Assembly (NCBI RefSeq): GCF_900176535.1
Contig: NZ_FWXT01000001.1
Location: 2,542,001 to 2,606,000 of the forward strand
Source of the DNA: Pedobacter africanus
GTDB lineage: Bacteria; Bacteroidota; Bacteroidia; Sphingobacteriales; Sphingobacteriaceae
Direction of reading: 5' to 3'
Length of the DNA stretch: 64,000 bases
The notes below the pieces were generated by a model. It worked only from the letters and a program-made list of their open reading frames with translations. It did not search any database and was not told the origin of the DNA. Below are positions 50,216 through 58,900 of this stretch, piece by piece. Position 1 is the first letter of the stretch, and each line of letters opens with the position of its first letter. The translations under genes were made by a program, and so were the position numbers.

Positions 50216-50836
50216 TTAGTCTTCTTTGAGTGATTTCAGTACGTTCTCTATTTCTGTTGCGTACTTCTGATAATAGGCTTTAAGCCAGTATACGGCTGAA
50301 AAGTGCAGTATGATGTAAATAATGACCACACTAAGGCCGAAATAGATGTAAAAACTGCTGTGTGAGAAATCAGATTGCAGGAACCGGACCATAAGCTCAT
50401 ATTTATTGTTAACCAGAAGCAGGCCCAGCATCAGGTAAAGGAAAGGGAACAGCATATAGCAGAACATTTTATAAAGCTCCATATTCAGTTTGATGTCGTA
50501 ATGAACTTCATACAAAGCATCTTTAGTGCTTAGGGAGGCAGCGCCTGCACGTTTATAAAAAACATAAAAGCGTGTAAAAAAGTAAACACAGGTAATTACA
50601 AACAAAATGTATATGGCGTTGAAAGGTAACAGCAGTGCCGGCTTAAGTTGGTAAAGCTGCGGTACAAAAGCGATGACAATTACTGCGATCAGCTGTGCAA
50701 TAAATTCATAACGCATGTTTTTCCTGATCTTGTCCAGGGGCAGTTCTGCCCGCTTAATCTCTTCAATTTTATTGGGTACCTGTATGTTTGCTCCTGAGTC
50801 TTTTTTCCAGGCCGATTTCATATCCTCAAAATTCAT
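50216..50836 (-). CDS. Four-helix membrane protein paired with a sigma factor
   Basis: 206 residues, no family known to me. A cytosolic N-terminus of about 45 residues (MNFEDMKSAWKKDSG, then EEIKRAELPLDKIRK) is followed by four hydrophobic segments (about 46-62, 67-90, 122-142, 160-182) and a charged C-terminal helix. Its start overlaps the end of the sigma gene at 50826-51329 by 11 bases. Place, size and N-terminal cytosolic segment suggest an anti-sigma factor, an inference from context. Convergent with the dual-membrane anti-sigma gene, 13 bases apart. Confidence 0.7.
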   Translation of the reverse strand: MNFEDMKSAWKKDSGANIQVPNKIEEIKRAELPLDKIRKNMRYEFIAQLIAVIVIAFVPQLYQLKPALLLPFNAIYILFVITCVYFFTRFYVFYKRAGAASLSTKDALYEVHYDIKLNMELYKMFCYMLFPFLYLMLGLLLVNNKYELMVRFLQSDFSHSSFYIYFGLSVVIIYIILHFSAVYWLKAYYQKYATEIENVLKSLKED

Positions 50837-51329
50837 ATCCTTGTTTTTTTATAAGTTCTTTTAATTTGTTTTTTGCCCTGTTTAATTTTACCCGTGCATT
50901 TCCTTCGCTGATCCCCATATTTTCTCCGATTTCCTTGTGTGAATAATCTTCGAGGTAATAAAACATCAGGGCTTTTTCGATCTTGTCCAGTTGCTGCAAT
51001 GCTTTGTAAAAATGCGCCAGCTGTAACTCTTTTGTTTCAGCATCTTCTGATGGCATTTCTATTTCCCGGGCAATGATGGCATAGGCATCTTCTTTTCTTT
51101 TGTGTTTTTTGAAGTAAACGATTGCGGTATTTAACGCCACCCTATACATCCAGGATGAAAACTTGCTTTGACGGTTAAACGAATCATAAGATTTCCACAG
51201 CTGGCAGATGATTTCCTGAAAAAGGTCTTTCTGGTCGTCCTCATCATCTGCATACATCCTGGATATCTTATGGATGATCCCCTTGTGGGCTTCCACCTGT
51301 TCCAGGAATTCTTTTTCTCTTGTTTTCAA
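50826..51329 (-). CDS. Sigma-70 family ECF sigma factor
   Basis: 167 residues. Region 2: YADDEDDQKDLFQEIICQLW and FSSWMYRVALNTAIVYFK; region 4: LDKIEKALMFYYLEDYSHKEI and GENMGISEGNARVKLNRAKN. The start codon is TTG (CAA on the plus strand at 51327-51329); the next Met, 25 residues in, would cut region 2. It begins 3 bases after the TraB gene stop and overlaps the four-helix protein, so the three form one minus-strand operon. Confidence 0.9.
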   Translation of the reverse strand: MKTREKEFLEQVEAHKGIIHKISRMYADDEDDQKDLFQEIICQLWKSYDSFNRQSKFSSWMYRVALNTAIVYFKKHKRKEDAYAIIAREIEMPSEDAETKELQLAHFYKALQQLDKIEKALMFYYLEDYSHKEIGENMGISEGNARVKLNRAKNKLKELIKKQGYEF

Positions 51330-51332
51330 ACC

Positions 51333-52202
51333 TTACTTTAGTATTGGTTTAAGGGTATAGCCCTGGTCTTTTAACAATTGTAAAATGCCTCCCTTGCCAC
51401 CTAAATGACCTGATCCTACGGCAAAAAAGCAGCTTTTGTTCTTCATCATTACAGGCATTTGTTTTGCCCAGCTGGTATTTCTAACTTCCAGCATCCATTT
51501 ATTGCTTTCGTCGGTGTTGCCAAATCTCTTATCGTTCAGTACAGCATACAACCTTTTCAGGTCTTCTTTTTTATAGGCATCAATCATTTCGGTAAATACC
51601 GCTTTATAATCATCAAAGCTAAGGATCTGATCAATGATCACCTGATCTGAAAAGGCTTTTTCGAAATATTCGCTTTGTTGTTTTACGGTTTCCAATGCGC
51701 CAATTGGTTTGTTCTGCGTTTTTGCAAAACTAGCAAATTCCAGCTCATAAGACTTTATTTCGGTACATGGCAGTGTTTTGGCAATGGCAAAACTGGAAAT
51801 GGTAGTCATGCTGAACTGCTCCATTGATTTCAGGCTGGCACCTGTTTTTAAGGTCAATACAGAATCGAGTAGCCTGAATTGAACGGGGCTTAGCTTTTTG
51901 CTCAGCGGTACTGGAGACATCATCGTTTTCTGGAGTTCGGCCATTTCTGCCGGATCCGTGAAGTTCACCTCCATTATCAGCTCCTCGGCCGTGCCGAATG
52001 CTTTTTTTGTTTTATCAGCAATGTTAAAATCGGCCGGGCACATCATATGTATGGTGCCAAAAATGTAGGATGGCTTAGCCAGGCCTTTTCCGCTGACCTC
52101 CCAAAGCAAGGAATTCCCGTTATTTTTTGACTGTGCCTTGGCCGCTCCTGTTAATAAGAGCGTGGTGCAAAGTGCGGCTGTGAATAAGTTGGTTATTTTC
52201 AT
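51333..52202 (-). CDS. TraB/GumN family protein
   Basis: 289 residues with a signal peptide ending GAAKAQS. The TraB/GumN (haem-binding Tiki-like) fold is marked by KPSYIFGTIHMMCPADFN, ELIMEVNFTDPAEMAEL and the C-terminal FAVGSGHLGGKGGILQLL. Related Tiki proteins are metalloproteases with the GxxH pair, and both HxG/GxxH-like motifs are present here, so a periplasmic protease is plausible but not shown. First gene of the TraB-sigma-4TM operon, which may sense an envelope condition. Confidence 0.85.
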   Translation of the reverse strand: MKITNLFTAALCTTLLLTGAAKAQSKNNGNSLLWEVSGKGLAKPSYIFGTIHMMCPADFNIADKTKKAFGTAEELIMEVNFTDPAEMAELQKTMMSPVPLSKKLSPVQFRLLDSVLTLKTGASLKSMEQFSMTTISSFAIAKTLPCTEIKSYELEFASFAKTQNKPIGALETVKQQSEYFEKAFSDQVIIDQILSFDDYKAVFTEMIDAYKKEDLKRLYAVLNDKRFGNTDESNKWMLEVRNTSWAKQMPVMMKNKSCFFAVGSGHLGGKGGILQLLKDQGYTLKPILK

Positions 52203-52372
52203 GATAAAATGGTTTTAGTGTTTTTACATACAGTAAGTATTTGACCTGCTTATTTCGTTACAGAAAATTTTAAATTTTATTTTTCCTTGCTTTAAGGGAG
52301 CTTCAACAAGGGAATGTCAAAAGACAAACGCGTTTGTACGGGTGGAAGTATTAATCTCTATTTTTACGTAAA

Positions 52373-52380
52373 TACGTTTG
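52373..52380 (+). promoter_or_regulatory. -7 box adjacent to the 52384 gene
   Basis: TACGTTTG, perfect TAnnTTTG, ending 4 bases before the ATG at 52384, so the transcript may be leaderless. Confidence 0.4.
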
Positions 52381-52383
52381 CCG

Positions 52384-52983
52384 ATGAAGAAGATATTGAA
52401 CAAAAAGAATATCATAAATGCTGTTTTTATAGCGTTTTTCCTGGTGCTGATCTTCGTTCCGGCGGCAAAAGCGCTAATGATCAGGGGGCTAATGGAGATT
52501 GGACTTTTTAGCGCAGATGTGAAGGAAAGTTCGCTGAAGCCAGCAGAAGCGCTCAGTCCGGCCGACCTTTCGGGGATCAGGTTTAAAGATGCATCTGGCA
52601 GGGAACTGGACTTAGGAAGCCTGAAGGGGAAAGTAATTTTTTTGAACTTTTGGGCCACCTGGTGCCCGCCCTGCCTGGCGGAAATGCCTTCTGTAAATAA
52701 ATTGTACAATCAATTTGTTGACGATAGGGATGTGGTTTTTATACTGGTGGATGCCGACAGTGATTTTAAAAAGGCACAGCAGTATATGGACAGAAAGGGC
52801 TATAAGCTTCCGGTATACAACGTCGCCAGCAATATCCCCGAAGTCATCTTTAAAGGGTCATTACCCAGTACCGTAGTTTTCGATAAAAAAGGACGCCTGG
52901 CCTATAACGAAGCCGGGGCAGCAAACTACGGCAGTGAAAAATTTATAGATTTTATTAAAAAATTAAAAGCCAGTAACATTTAA
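52384..52983 (+). CDS. Membrane-anchored TlpA-like thioredoxin
   Basis: About 199 residues. One N-terminal membrane segment (IINAVFIAFFLVLIFVP), a linker, then a thioredoxin fold with FLNFWATWCPPCLAEMPS (C94 and C97), the VDADSDFKKA strand and the cis-proline LPSTVVFDKKG. Acts in the periplasm as a reductase, perhaps in cytochrome c maturation or disulfide repair. The ATG at 52384 replaces a TTG two codons upstream that lies inside the -7 box. Alone in its transcription unit. Confidence 0.88.
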   Translation: MKKILNKKNIINAVFIAFFLVLIFVPAAKALMIRGLMEIGLFSADVKESSLKPAEALSPADLSGIRFKDASGRELDLGSLKGKVIFLNFWATWCPPCLAEMPSVNKLYNQFVDDRDVVFILVDADSDFKKAQQYMDRKGYKLPVYNVASNIPEVIFKGSLPSTVVFDKKGRLAYNEAGAANYGSEKFIDFIKKLKASNI

Positions 52984-53052
52984 GGCGGTTTGCTCGTCTT
53001 ATGTACGGATGCGTTATGATTCATGCTGCATCCATCAATTAAAATTATACAA

Positions 53053-53451
53053 ATGAAAACGAATTGGATTTTTGTATGGACTTGTGTAGCGGCATTGGCG
53101 TATTCATCAGGCGGCTATGCACAAAAAAATGATCCCGTTAAGGATCAGAACCCAAGGTACCAGGAAAGTCGCGCCAAGTATATAGAGCAGGCCGATTCTC
53201 TAAACAGAACGCAAGGCACAACCGTTCAGCAAACTTATAAGGCTTACGACTGGTATGAAGCCCGTGAGGAGCGCCGTAAGCTGAGAAGGGAAAGAAATTA
53301 TCAGCTTAACCTCAACAACGGCTACTATTACGGCAGTCCTTATTATTATCCTTCCATAAGCTATGGGCATTACGGTTTTGGCAGAGGATTTGGTTATGGC
53401 GGACATATCGGCTATAGCTGGGGCAACAGCAGACCCTGGTTTGGATGGTAA
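53053..53451 (+). CDS. Exported Tyr/Gly-rich small protein
   Basis: About 132 residues, no family recognised. Signal peptide ending SGGYAQ, a charged helical middle (YEAREERRKLRRERNYQ) and a Tyr/Gly/Ser-rich tail (YYYGSPYYYPSISYG, then GFGRGFGYGG) ending GNSRPWFGW. The ATG at 53053 is chosen because it opens the signal peptide. It lies 35 bases before the LpoB-like gene and with COG3014 seems to form a three-gene envelope cluster. Possibly cell-wall or outer-membrane bound; function unknown. Confidence 0.65.
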   Translation: MKTNWIFVWTCVAALAYSSGGYAQKNDPVKDQNPRYQESRAKYIEQADSLNRTQGTTVQQTYKAYDWYEAREERRKLRRERNYQLNLNNGYYYGSPYYYPSISYGHYGFGRGFGYGGHIGYSWGNSRPWFGW

Positions 53452-53486
53452 AAAATAAAACGAGTAGAAACCTTATATTCAATAAA

Positions 53487-54080
53487 ATGCAATTTAAAAA
53501 GTTAATGACCATAGCGGCTATTGCCGTTTCCGGAATGATGATCGCATCATGCTCCAGGCAAGTTACACGTGTAAATACCGATCAGGCAATCGACGTAAGC
53601 GGTAACTGGAACAATACCGATTCCAGGCTGGTTGCAGAGGAAATGACCCAGACTGTTTTAGGCGGCAAGTGGTTATCAACACATCTGGAAGAGAAACAAG
53701 GCAAAAGACCGGTCGTGGTTGTTGGTGTGGTAAAAAATAAAAGCCACGAACATATTGATGCCGAAACCTTTGTTAAAGATGTAGAACAGTCTTTTATAAA
53801 AAGTGAACGTGTACGTTTGGTGCAGGGCGGTAAAAAAAGAGAGGAGCTACGTGCAGAGAAAGCAGATCAGCAGGACAATGCATCGGTATCTACCATGAAA
53901 AAATTTGGCCTGGAAAATGGTGCAGATTACATTCTTCAGGGCTCTATCAATTCTATTGTAGATTCTCATAAACGCAAGAAAGTGGTTTATTATCAGGTAA
54001 ACCTGGAGCTTACCGATATTCAGACCAACGAGGTGGTATGGATTGGTGATAAGAAGATCGCTAAATACGTTAAGAATTAG
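53487..54080 (+). CDS. LpoB-family lipoprotein (penicillin-binding protein activator)
   Basis: About 197 residues. Lipoprotein signal with lipobox MIASC (cysteine 22), then the LpoB domain with RVNTDQAIDVSGNWNNTDS, RPVVVVGVVKNKSHEHID, the DVEQSFIKSERVRLV helix and GADYILQGSINSI, ending in LTDIQTNEVVW. In E. coli LpoB reaches through the murein to stimulate PBP1B. The ATG at 53487 starts the signal peptide; 14 upstream codons are dropped. It is followed 24 bases later by the COG3014 gene, a pairing known across bacteria. Confidence 0.87.
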   Translation: MQFKKLMTIAAIAVSGMMIASCSRQVTRVNTDQAIDVSGNWNNTDSRLVAEEMTQTVLGGKWLSTHLEEKQGKRPVVVVGVVKNKSHEHIDAETFVKDVEQSFIKSERVRLVQGGKKREELRAEKADQQDNASVSTMKKFGLENGADYILQGSINSIVDSHKRKKVVYYQVNLELTDIQTNEVVWIGDKKIAKYVKN

Positions 54081-54104
54081 TCGGCAGCAGCCCGCTAAAA
54101 CAAT

Positions 54105-55538
54105 ATGACAAATATCCGCAGGAATATTTTTAAAGCATCATTCCTTTTAGGGATGATGCTTTTTCTTTTCGGCTGTGCCAGTTACAATGACATGATCGCC
54201 TCTTACTACAAGCAGGTATCATCTGGTAACTACACGGACGCGCAGAAAGAACTGGAGAAGAACAAACTGCTGCAAAAGCCACGTAACAAATTGCTTTTTT
54301 TAATGGAGAAAGGCAAAATAGGCCACCTGGCTGGCGATTATGAGAACAGTAACCGTTATTTCAATGAGGCTGATCAGCTGCTGGAAAACGGTATGGGCGG
54401 GGCCATGGATGCAGTGGTTGGGACCTTGGTGAACCCTATGACGCAGAGCTATAAAGGAGAAGATTTTGAGAAATTTATGATCCATTATTATAAGGCCTTG
54501 AATTACGTGTATCTGAACCAGACTGAAGATGCCATTGTAGAAGCAAGGCGCATCAGTCTGCAATCGCAGGAACAGGGCGATAAGTTCAATGATAAAGACA
54601 GCCGATACTCAAAAGACGCGTTCTCTTTAATGCTTCAGGGACTTATTTACGAGCGGGACGGTGATGTAAACAATGCTTTTATTGCTTACAGAAATGCCGC
54701 CGAAGTTTACCTGAAAAGTAAGGATCAAACCTATTACGGCGTAAAAATGCCTTTGGAATTGAAACAGGATGTGCTGCGGATGGCCGATAAAAATGGTTTC
54801 ACTGCCGAGCTAAGCCGTTTTGAAGAGCTGTTTGGAATGAAATATGAGCAGAAGAACGAGCCTGAAGGTGGCGCACTGATCTTCTTCTGGGAAAATGGGC
54901 TGGCTCCCGTAAAGAAGCAGGAGGAGTTGTTTTTTTCACTGATTAAAGGCAGCAATGGCGACCTGTTTTTCACCAACCTGGGCGGAACGATTGTGATTCC
55001 TTTTAACCATGCTTACAGCAACAGCAATTTCAGCCTGAATGGTGTAGAAAGCCTGCGCGCTACTTATCCAAAATATGTAGCACAGACCCCTTATTACAGC
55101 GGTGCCACACTGGCCAATGGGCAGCAAACTTTTTCATTTGAAAAAGCAGAAGATATCAATGAGCTGGCATTTAAAACCCTGGAGCAGCGTTTCATGAAAG
55201 AGATGGGTAAGGTTTTAACCCGCCTTGCGGTTAAAAAAAGTGCTGAATACGTCTTAAGGCAAAGCGCCAAGGGCAATGGGAAAGATGGTAAGGACAATTC
55301 TCTGCTGGAAGGCCTGGGTATAGGGATGCAGTTGTACAGCCTGCTTTCAGAAAAGGCCGATACCCGCAACTGGCAATCACTGCCGGCCCAGATCAGCTAT
55401 ACCCGCATACCCCTGAAAAAAGGACCTAATACCATTACCCTTAGCTTAAAGAATGCCGGAGGAGCTGATGAAACAAAAACGATAGAGGTGAACGGTACGG
55501 GGAAACTTCAGTTCTATAATTATTCTACTTTACGCTAA
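54105..55538 (+). CDS. COG3014 family lipoprotein with TPR-like helices
   Basis: 477 residues. Lipoprotein signal with lipobox LFGC (cysteine near residue 25) then ASYNDM. The helical N-terminal half carries TPR-like pairs (LEKNKLLQKPRNKLLFLMEKG, MIHYYKALNYVYLNQTEDA and MLQGLIYERDGDVNNAFIA); the C-terminal half is beta-rich (GGALIFFWENGLAPVKK). The family travels with LpoB-like proteins and is thought to act in outer-membrane or peptidoglycan assembly. Complete. Confidence 0.82.
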   Translation: MTNIRRNIFKASFLLGMMLFLFGCASYNDMIASYYKQVSSGNYTDAQKELEKNKLLQKPRNKLLFLMEKGKIGHLAGDYENSNRYFNEADQLLENGMGGAMDAVVGTLVNPMTQSYKGEDFEKFMIHYYKALNYVYLNQTEDAIVEARRISLQSQEQGDKFNDKDSRYSKDAFSLMLQGLIYERDGDVNNAFIAYRNAAEVYLKSKDQTYYGVKMPLELKQDVLRMADKNGFTAELSRFEELFGMKYEQKNEPEGGALIFFWENGLAPVKKQEELFFSLIKGSNGDLFFTNLGGTIVIPFNHAYSNSNFSLNGVESLRATYPKYVAQTPYYSGATLANGQQTFSFEKAEDINELAFKTLEQRFMKEMGKVLTRLAVKKSAEYVLRQSAKGNGKDGKDNSLLEGLGIGMQLYSLLSEKADTRNWQSLPAQISYTRIPLKKGPNTITLSLKNAGGADETKTIEVNGTGKLQFYNYSTLR

Positions 55539-55583
55539 TTATTGCCAACTTGCGTTGATTTTAACAAATAGTACCCACACAGT

Positions 55584-55838
55584 ATGCAACAACCCTTTGA
55601 CATCAATATCGGACCAGACGCCTATGCAGTGTTCCCGGAAGGAAATGATACCTATGTGATCTTTAAAAACGGCAAAGAATATGTCCAGATCCAAAAAGAC
55701 ACCGAAGAGCAATGGTTAAAACTAGACCCGGAAACGGCTTTGCCGTTGTTTGAGCCAGATGAAGAGATCAACGCCATAGGCCGGGAAATTGTGGCTTATG
55801 TGCCTGATGAGGACGACGACGACAATTTGAGCATATAG
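55584..55838 (+). CDS. Small acidic protein, family unknown
   Basis: 84 residues, no domain recognised. FDINIGPDAYAVFPEGNDTYV and FKNGKEYVQIQKDTEEQWLKL form a likely beta-sheet, and the C-terminus is strongly acidic (VPDEDDDDNLSI). It has a clean ATG, reasonable codon use, and lies 45 bases after COG3014 and 4 bases from the convergent comM stop. No signal peptide. Probably real given its folded-looking composition. Confidence 0.65.
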   Translation: MQQPFDINIGPDAYAVFPEGNDTYVIFKNGKEYVQIQKDTEEQWLKLDPETALPLFEPDEEINAIGREIVAYVPDEDDDDNLSI

Positions 55839-55842
55839 AAGA

Positions 55843-57384
55843 TTAAGCTGTCCAGCTGTCGCGGTCTAAGCTCCGGTAATGAATGGCTTCGGCCAGGTGC
55901 TCCAGTTTAATCTCTTTGCTTTCTGCCAGGTCGGCAATGGTTCTGGCCACTTTTAAGATCCGGTCGTAAGCGCGGGCCGAAAGCCCAAGCTTTTCCATGG
56001 CCTGTCTGATCAGGGCCTTTCCTGCCTCGTCTATTTTACAGATTTCTCTAACTGCCCTGGGAGCCATCTGTGCATTATAATGCAGGTTGTTGTTGGCCTT
56101 AAACCTGGCATCCTGTATCGTGCGTGCGCGGATGACCCTGTTCCTGATCACCGAACTTTTTTCTGCCTGTACCTGCGATGTCAGTTCGTTAAAATTCACC
56201 GGGGTTACTTCCACATGCAGATCGATGCGGTCTAACAAAGGACCGGAAATTTTACTCATGTACTTCTGCACCTGTCCTGGTCCGCAGATGCACGTTTTCT
56301 CCGGATGGTTATAGAAACCACAAGGGCAGGGGTTCATAGAGGCAATGAGCATAAAACTGGCCGGATATTCGACACTCAGTCGCGCCCGGGATATGGTTAC
56401 TTTCCTGTCTTCCAAAGGTTGTCGCATCACCTCCAGTACACTGCGTTTAAATTCGGGCAGTTCGTCTAAAAAAAGCACCCCATTATGGGCAAGGGAAATT
56501 TCCCCCGCCTGCGGGTTGGCACCCCCACCTACCAGGGCCATGTCGGAAATGGTGTGGTGCGGACTGCGGTAAGGCCTTTCTGTCATGAGCGATTCTGCAG
56601 CACCCAGTTTTCCCGCTACCGAATGTATTTTTGTAGTTTCCAGAGCCTCCTGCAGGTTTAAAGGAGGCAGTATTGTGGGAAGCCTTTTGGCCAGCATGGT
56701 TTTTCCCGCTCCGGGCGGGCCGATCAGGATCAGGTTATGTCCGCCTGCTGCTGCGATCTCCAGTGCCCGTTTGATGTTCTCCTGGCCTTTTACATCCGAA
56801 AAATCCTGTTCATAGCTGCTTACATGATTAAAGAACTCGTCTCTCGTGTTTACAACAACCGGTTCCGGCTCTGCGGTTCCGTTAAAGAAGGCTACCACCT
56901 CTGCCAGGTTACGCATACCATACACCAGCAGATCTCCCACAATCGCCGCTTCCCTTGAGTTGGAGACCGGCAGTATAAAGCCTTTGAAGCCTGCCGATCT
57001 GGCCTGTATGGAAATGGGCAGGGCCCCTTTTATGGGCTGCAGACTGCCGTCGAGCGACAGCTCTCCCATGATAAAGTATTTGTCTGTTTCTGCAGTACTT
57101 TCCAGCTGCGCTGAGGCAGCCAGAATGGCGATGGCAATAGGCAGATCATAGGCCGAACCCTCCTTTCGGATGTCGGCCGGAGCAAGGTTGATGACGATTT
57201 TTTGCCGGGGCATTTTTAGCCCTGCCGATTGGATGGCACTCTCAATCCTTCTTAAACTTTCTTTAATGGCATTATCGGGCAGGCCCACAATATGGTACCT
57301 ATTGCCGCCGCCTATGCTTACTTCGATGGTAATGGTTAAAGCGTTTACGCCAAAAACGGCGCTTCCGTATGTTTTTATCAGCAT
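55843..57384 (-). CDS. comM: ComM/YifB-type magnesium-chelatase-like AAA+ ATPase
   Basis: 513 residues. N-terminal Lon-protease-like fold (MLIKTYGSAVFGVNALTITIEV, VGLPDNAIKES), a Mg-chelatase AAA+ module with Walker A GPPGAGKTMLAKRL (about 222-235), FLDELPEFKRSVLEVMRQPLE, SMNPCPCGFY, and a C-terminal Mg_chelatase_C with LSARAYDRILKVARTIAD. ComM is a branch-migration helicase that extends recombination joints during natural transformation, but many non-competent bacteria carry it. The ATG at 57384 is the family start and is also the last base triplet of a 20-bp hairpin arm. Confidence 0.95.
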   Translation of the reverse strand: MLIKTYGSAVFGVNALTITIEVSIGGGNRYHIVGLPDNAIKESLRRIESAIQSAGLKMPRQKIVINLAPADIRKEGSAYDLPIAIAILAASAQLESTAETDKYFIMGELSLDGSLQPIKGALPISIQARSAGFKGFILPVSNSREAAIVGDLLVYGMRNLAEVVAFFNGTAEPEPVVVNTRDEFFNHVSSYEQDFSDVKGQENIKRALEIAAAGGHNLILIGPPGAGKTMLAKRLPTILPPLNLQEALETTKIHSVAGKLGAAESLMTERPYRSPHHTISDMALVGGGANPQAGEISLAHNGVLFLDELPEFKRSVLEVMRQPLEDRKVTISRARLSVEYPASFMLIASMNPCPCGFYNHPEKTCICGPGQVQKYMSKISGPLLDRIDLHVEVTPVNFNELTSQVQAEKSSVIRNRVIRARTIQDARFKANNNLHYNAQMAPRAVREICKIDEAGKALIRQAMEKLGLSARAYDRILKVARTIADLAESKEIKLEHLAEAIHYRSLDRDSWTA

Positions 57385-57438
57385 AAGATGAAATCCGTAT
57401 AAATCACTGTTGTGAATCTATACGGATTTCATCTTATG
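57382..57438 (-). promoter_or_regulatory. Start-codon hairpin of comM
   Basis: The arms 57382-57401 and 57419-57438 are perfect 20-base inverted repeats (outermost CATAAGATG/CATCTTATG) with a 17-base loop that itself holds TCAC/GTGA. On the minus strand the 3' arm ends in the comM ATG, and no T run follows, so it looks like translation control rather than a terminator. The 5' arm also holds ATG-AAA-TCC-GTA-TAG, a 4-codon reading frame. Confidence 0.65.
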
Positions 57439-57475
57439 GTAGTCAAAAAAGCCAGATTATTTTTCCAGAAATGAA

Positions 57476-58816
57476 TTACATTCTTCCCTGCGGCATTTTA
57501 GGCATGTTTTTCATCATCCTGGCTGCGGTGGCCGGATTAGAGAATTGCTTCATTACCTTACGCATGTCCTCGAACTGTTTGATCAGTTTGGTCACATCTT
57601 CTACCTTATTGCCAGAGCCTTTGGCAATACGCAGTCGGCGGCTTTGCTGAATGCTGTCCGGATTTTCACGTTCGTATTTGGTCATCGACTGGATAATGGC
57701 TTCTACATTTTTAAAGGCATCATCTTCTATGTCCACATTCTTCATCATCTTTCCTACTCCAGGGATCATACCCATCAGGTCTTTCATGTTACCCATTTTT
57801 TTGATCTGCTGGATCTGGTTGTAGAAGTCGTTGAAGTCAAATTTGTTTTTACGGATTTTTTTCTGAAGTTCGGCAGCCTCTTTCTCATCAAACTGCTGTT
57901 GGGCACGTTCAACAAGGGAAACTACGTCACCCATGCCCAGAATACGTGAAGCCATCCTGTCAGGATAGAATACGTCAAGGGCCTCCATTTTTTCACCGGT
58001 ACCAATGAACTTGATGGGTTTGTTTACCACAGATTTAATGGAAAGAGCAGCACCACCACGGGTATCGCCATCCAGTTTGGTAAGCACTACCCCGGTAAAG
58101 TCCAGACGGTCGTTAAACGCTTTGGCAGTATTTACAGCGTCTTGTCCGGTCATGGCATCCACTACGAACAAAATTTCGTGTGGCTTTGTGCTTTCTTTTA
58201 CAGCGGCAATCTCGTCCATCATTTGCTCGTCTACTGCTAAACGGCCAGCTGTATCTATAATAATTACGTTATTGTTTTGTTTTTTACCCTCGGCAATGCC
58301 TTCCATCGCAATGCCCACCGGGTCTTTGGACGTGGTATTGGCATATACAGGAACGCCGATCTGCTCGCCCAGGATCTGAAGCTGGTCAACCGCTGCCGGA
58401 CGGTAAACATCGCCTGCAACCAACAGGGGTTTCTTTCCTTTGCTTTTCAGGAAGTTGGCCAGTTTTCCGGTAAATGTAGTTTTACCCGCACCGTTCAAAC
58501 CTGCTATCAAAATAATGGTAGGATTTGCTTTCAGGTCAAGTTCTGTAACCTCCCCACCCATTAAGGCGGTAAGCTCATCGTTCATTACTTTGGTTAGCAA
58601 TTGACCCGGAGAAACAGCTGTAAGTACGTTCAGGCCAATCGCTTTTTCTTTTACCTCGTCGGTAAAGCTTTTGGCTGTCTTGTAATTTACATCGGCATCC
58701 AGTAAAGCCTTACGGATTTCTTTCATGGTCTCGGCCACATTGATCTCTGTAATGCTTCCTTGTCCTTTTAAAACTTTAAATGCGCGGTCTAGCTTATCCT
58801 GTAAATTTTCAAACAT
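57476..58816 (-). CDS. ffh: Signal recognition particle protein Ffh
   Basis: 446 residues. The SRP54 N domain leads to the GTPase: GLNGAGKTTFTGKLA (about 103-117), IIIDTAGRLAVDEQM, TKLDGDTRGGAA and GTGEKMEALD; then a Met-rich M domain that binds signal peptides and 4.5S RNA, ending MKNMPKMPQGRM. Delivers inner-membrane proteins to FtsY and the translocon. The 92 bases between its stop and comM contain the comM hairpin. A TACCTTTG -7 box lies 38 bases upstream. Confidence 0.97.
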   Translation of the reverse strand: MFENLQDKLDRAFKVLKGQGSITEINVAETMKEIRKALLDADVNYKTAKSFTDEVKEKAIGLNVLTAVSPGQLLTKVMNDELTALMGGEVTELDLKANPTIILIAGLNGAGKTTFTGKLANFLKSKGKKPLLVAGDVYRPAAVDQLQILGEQIGVPVYANTTSKDPVGIAMEGIAEGKKQNNNVIIIDTAGRLAVDEQMMDEIAAVKESTKPHEILFVVDAMTGQDAVNTAKAFNDRLDFTGVVLTKLDGDTRGGAALSIKSVVNKPIKFIGTGEKMEALDVFYPDRMASRILGMGDVVSLVERAQQQFDEKEAAELQKKIRKNKFDFNDFYNQIQQIKKMGNMKDLMGMIPGVGKMMKNVDIEDDAFKNVEAIIQSMTKYERENPDSIQQSRRLRIAKGSGNKVEDVTKLIKQFEDMRKVMKQFSNPATAARMMKNMPKMPQGRM

Positions 58817-58853
58817 TTTTCTTTAATGCTTAGTGTTCAATTTTTTGTAGCCC

Positions 58854-58861
58854 CAAAGGTA
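58854..58861 (-). promoter_or_regulatory. -7 box for ffh
   Basis: Minus-strand TACCTTTG, a perfect TAnnTTTG match, 38 bases before the ffh ATG. No clear -33 box. Confidence 0.4.
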
Positions 58862-58900
58862 ATTAATTTTGGAGGAAAAGATTGGCTAATAATAAAAGTA

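Noticed and set aside
52314..52511. Short open frame upstream of and overlapping the TlpA-like gene
   Set aside because: Runs through the promoter and the thioredoxin gene in another frame; residues are out-of-frame translation.
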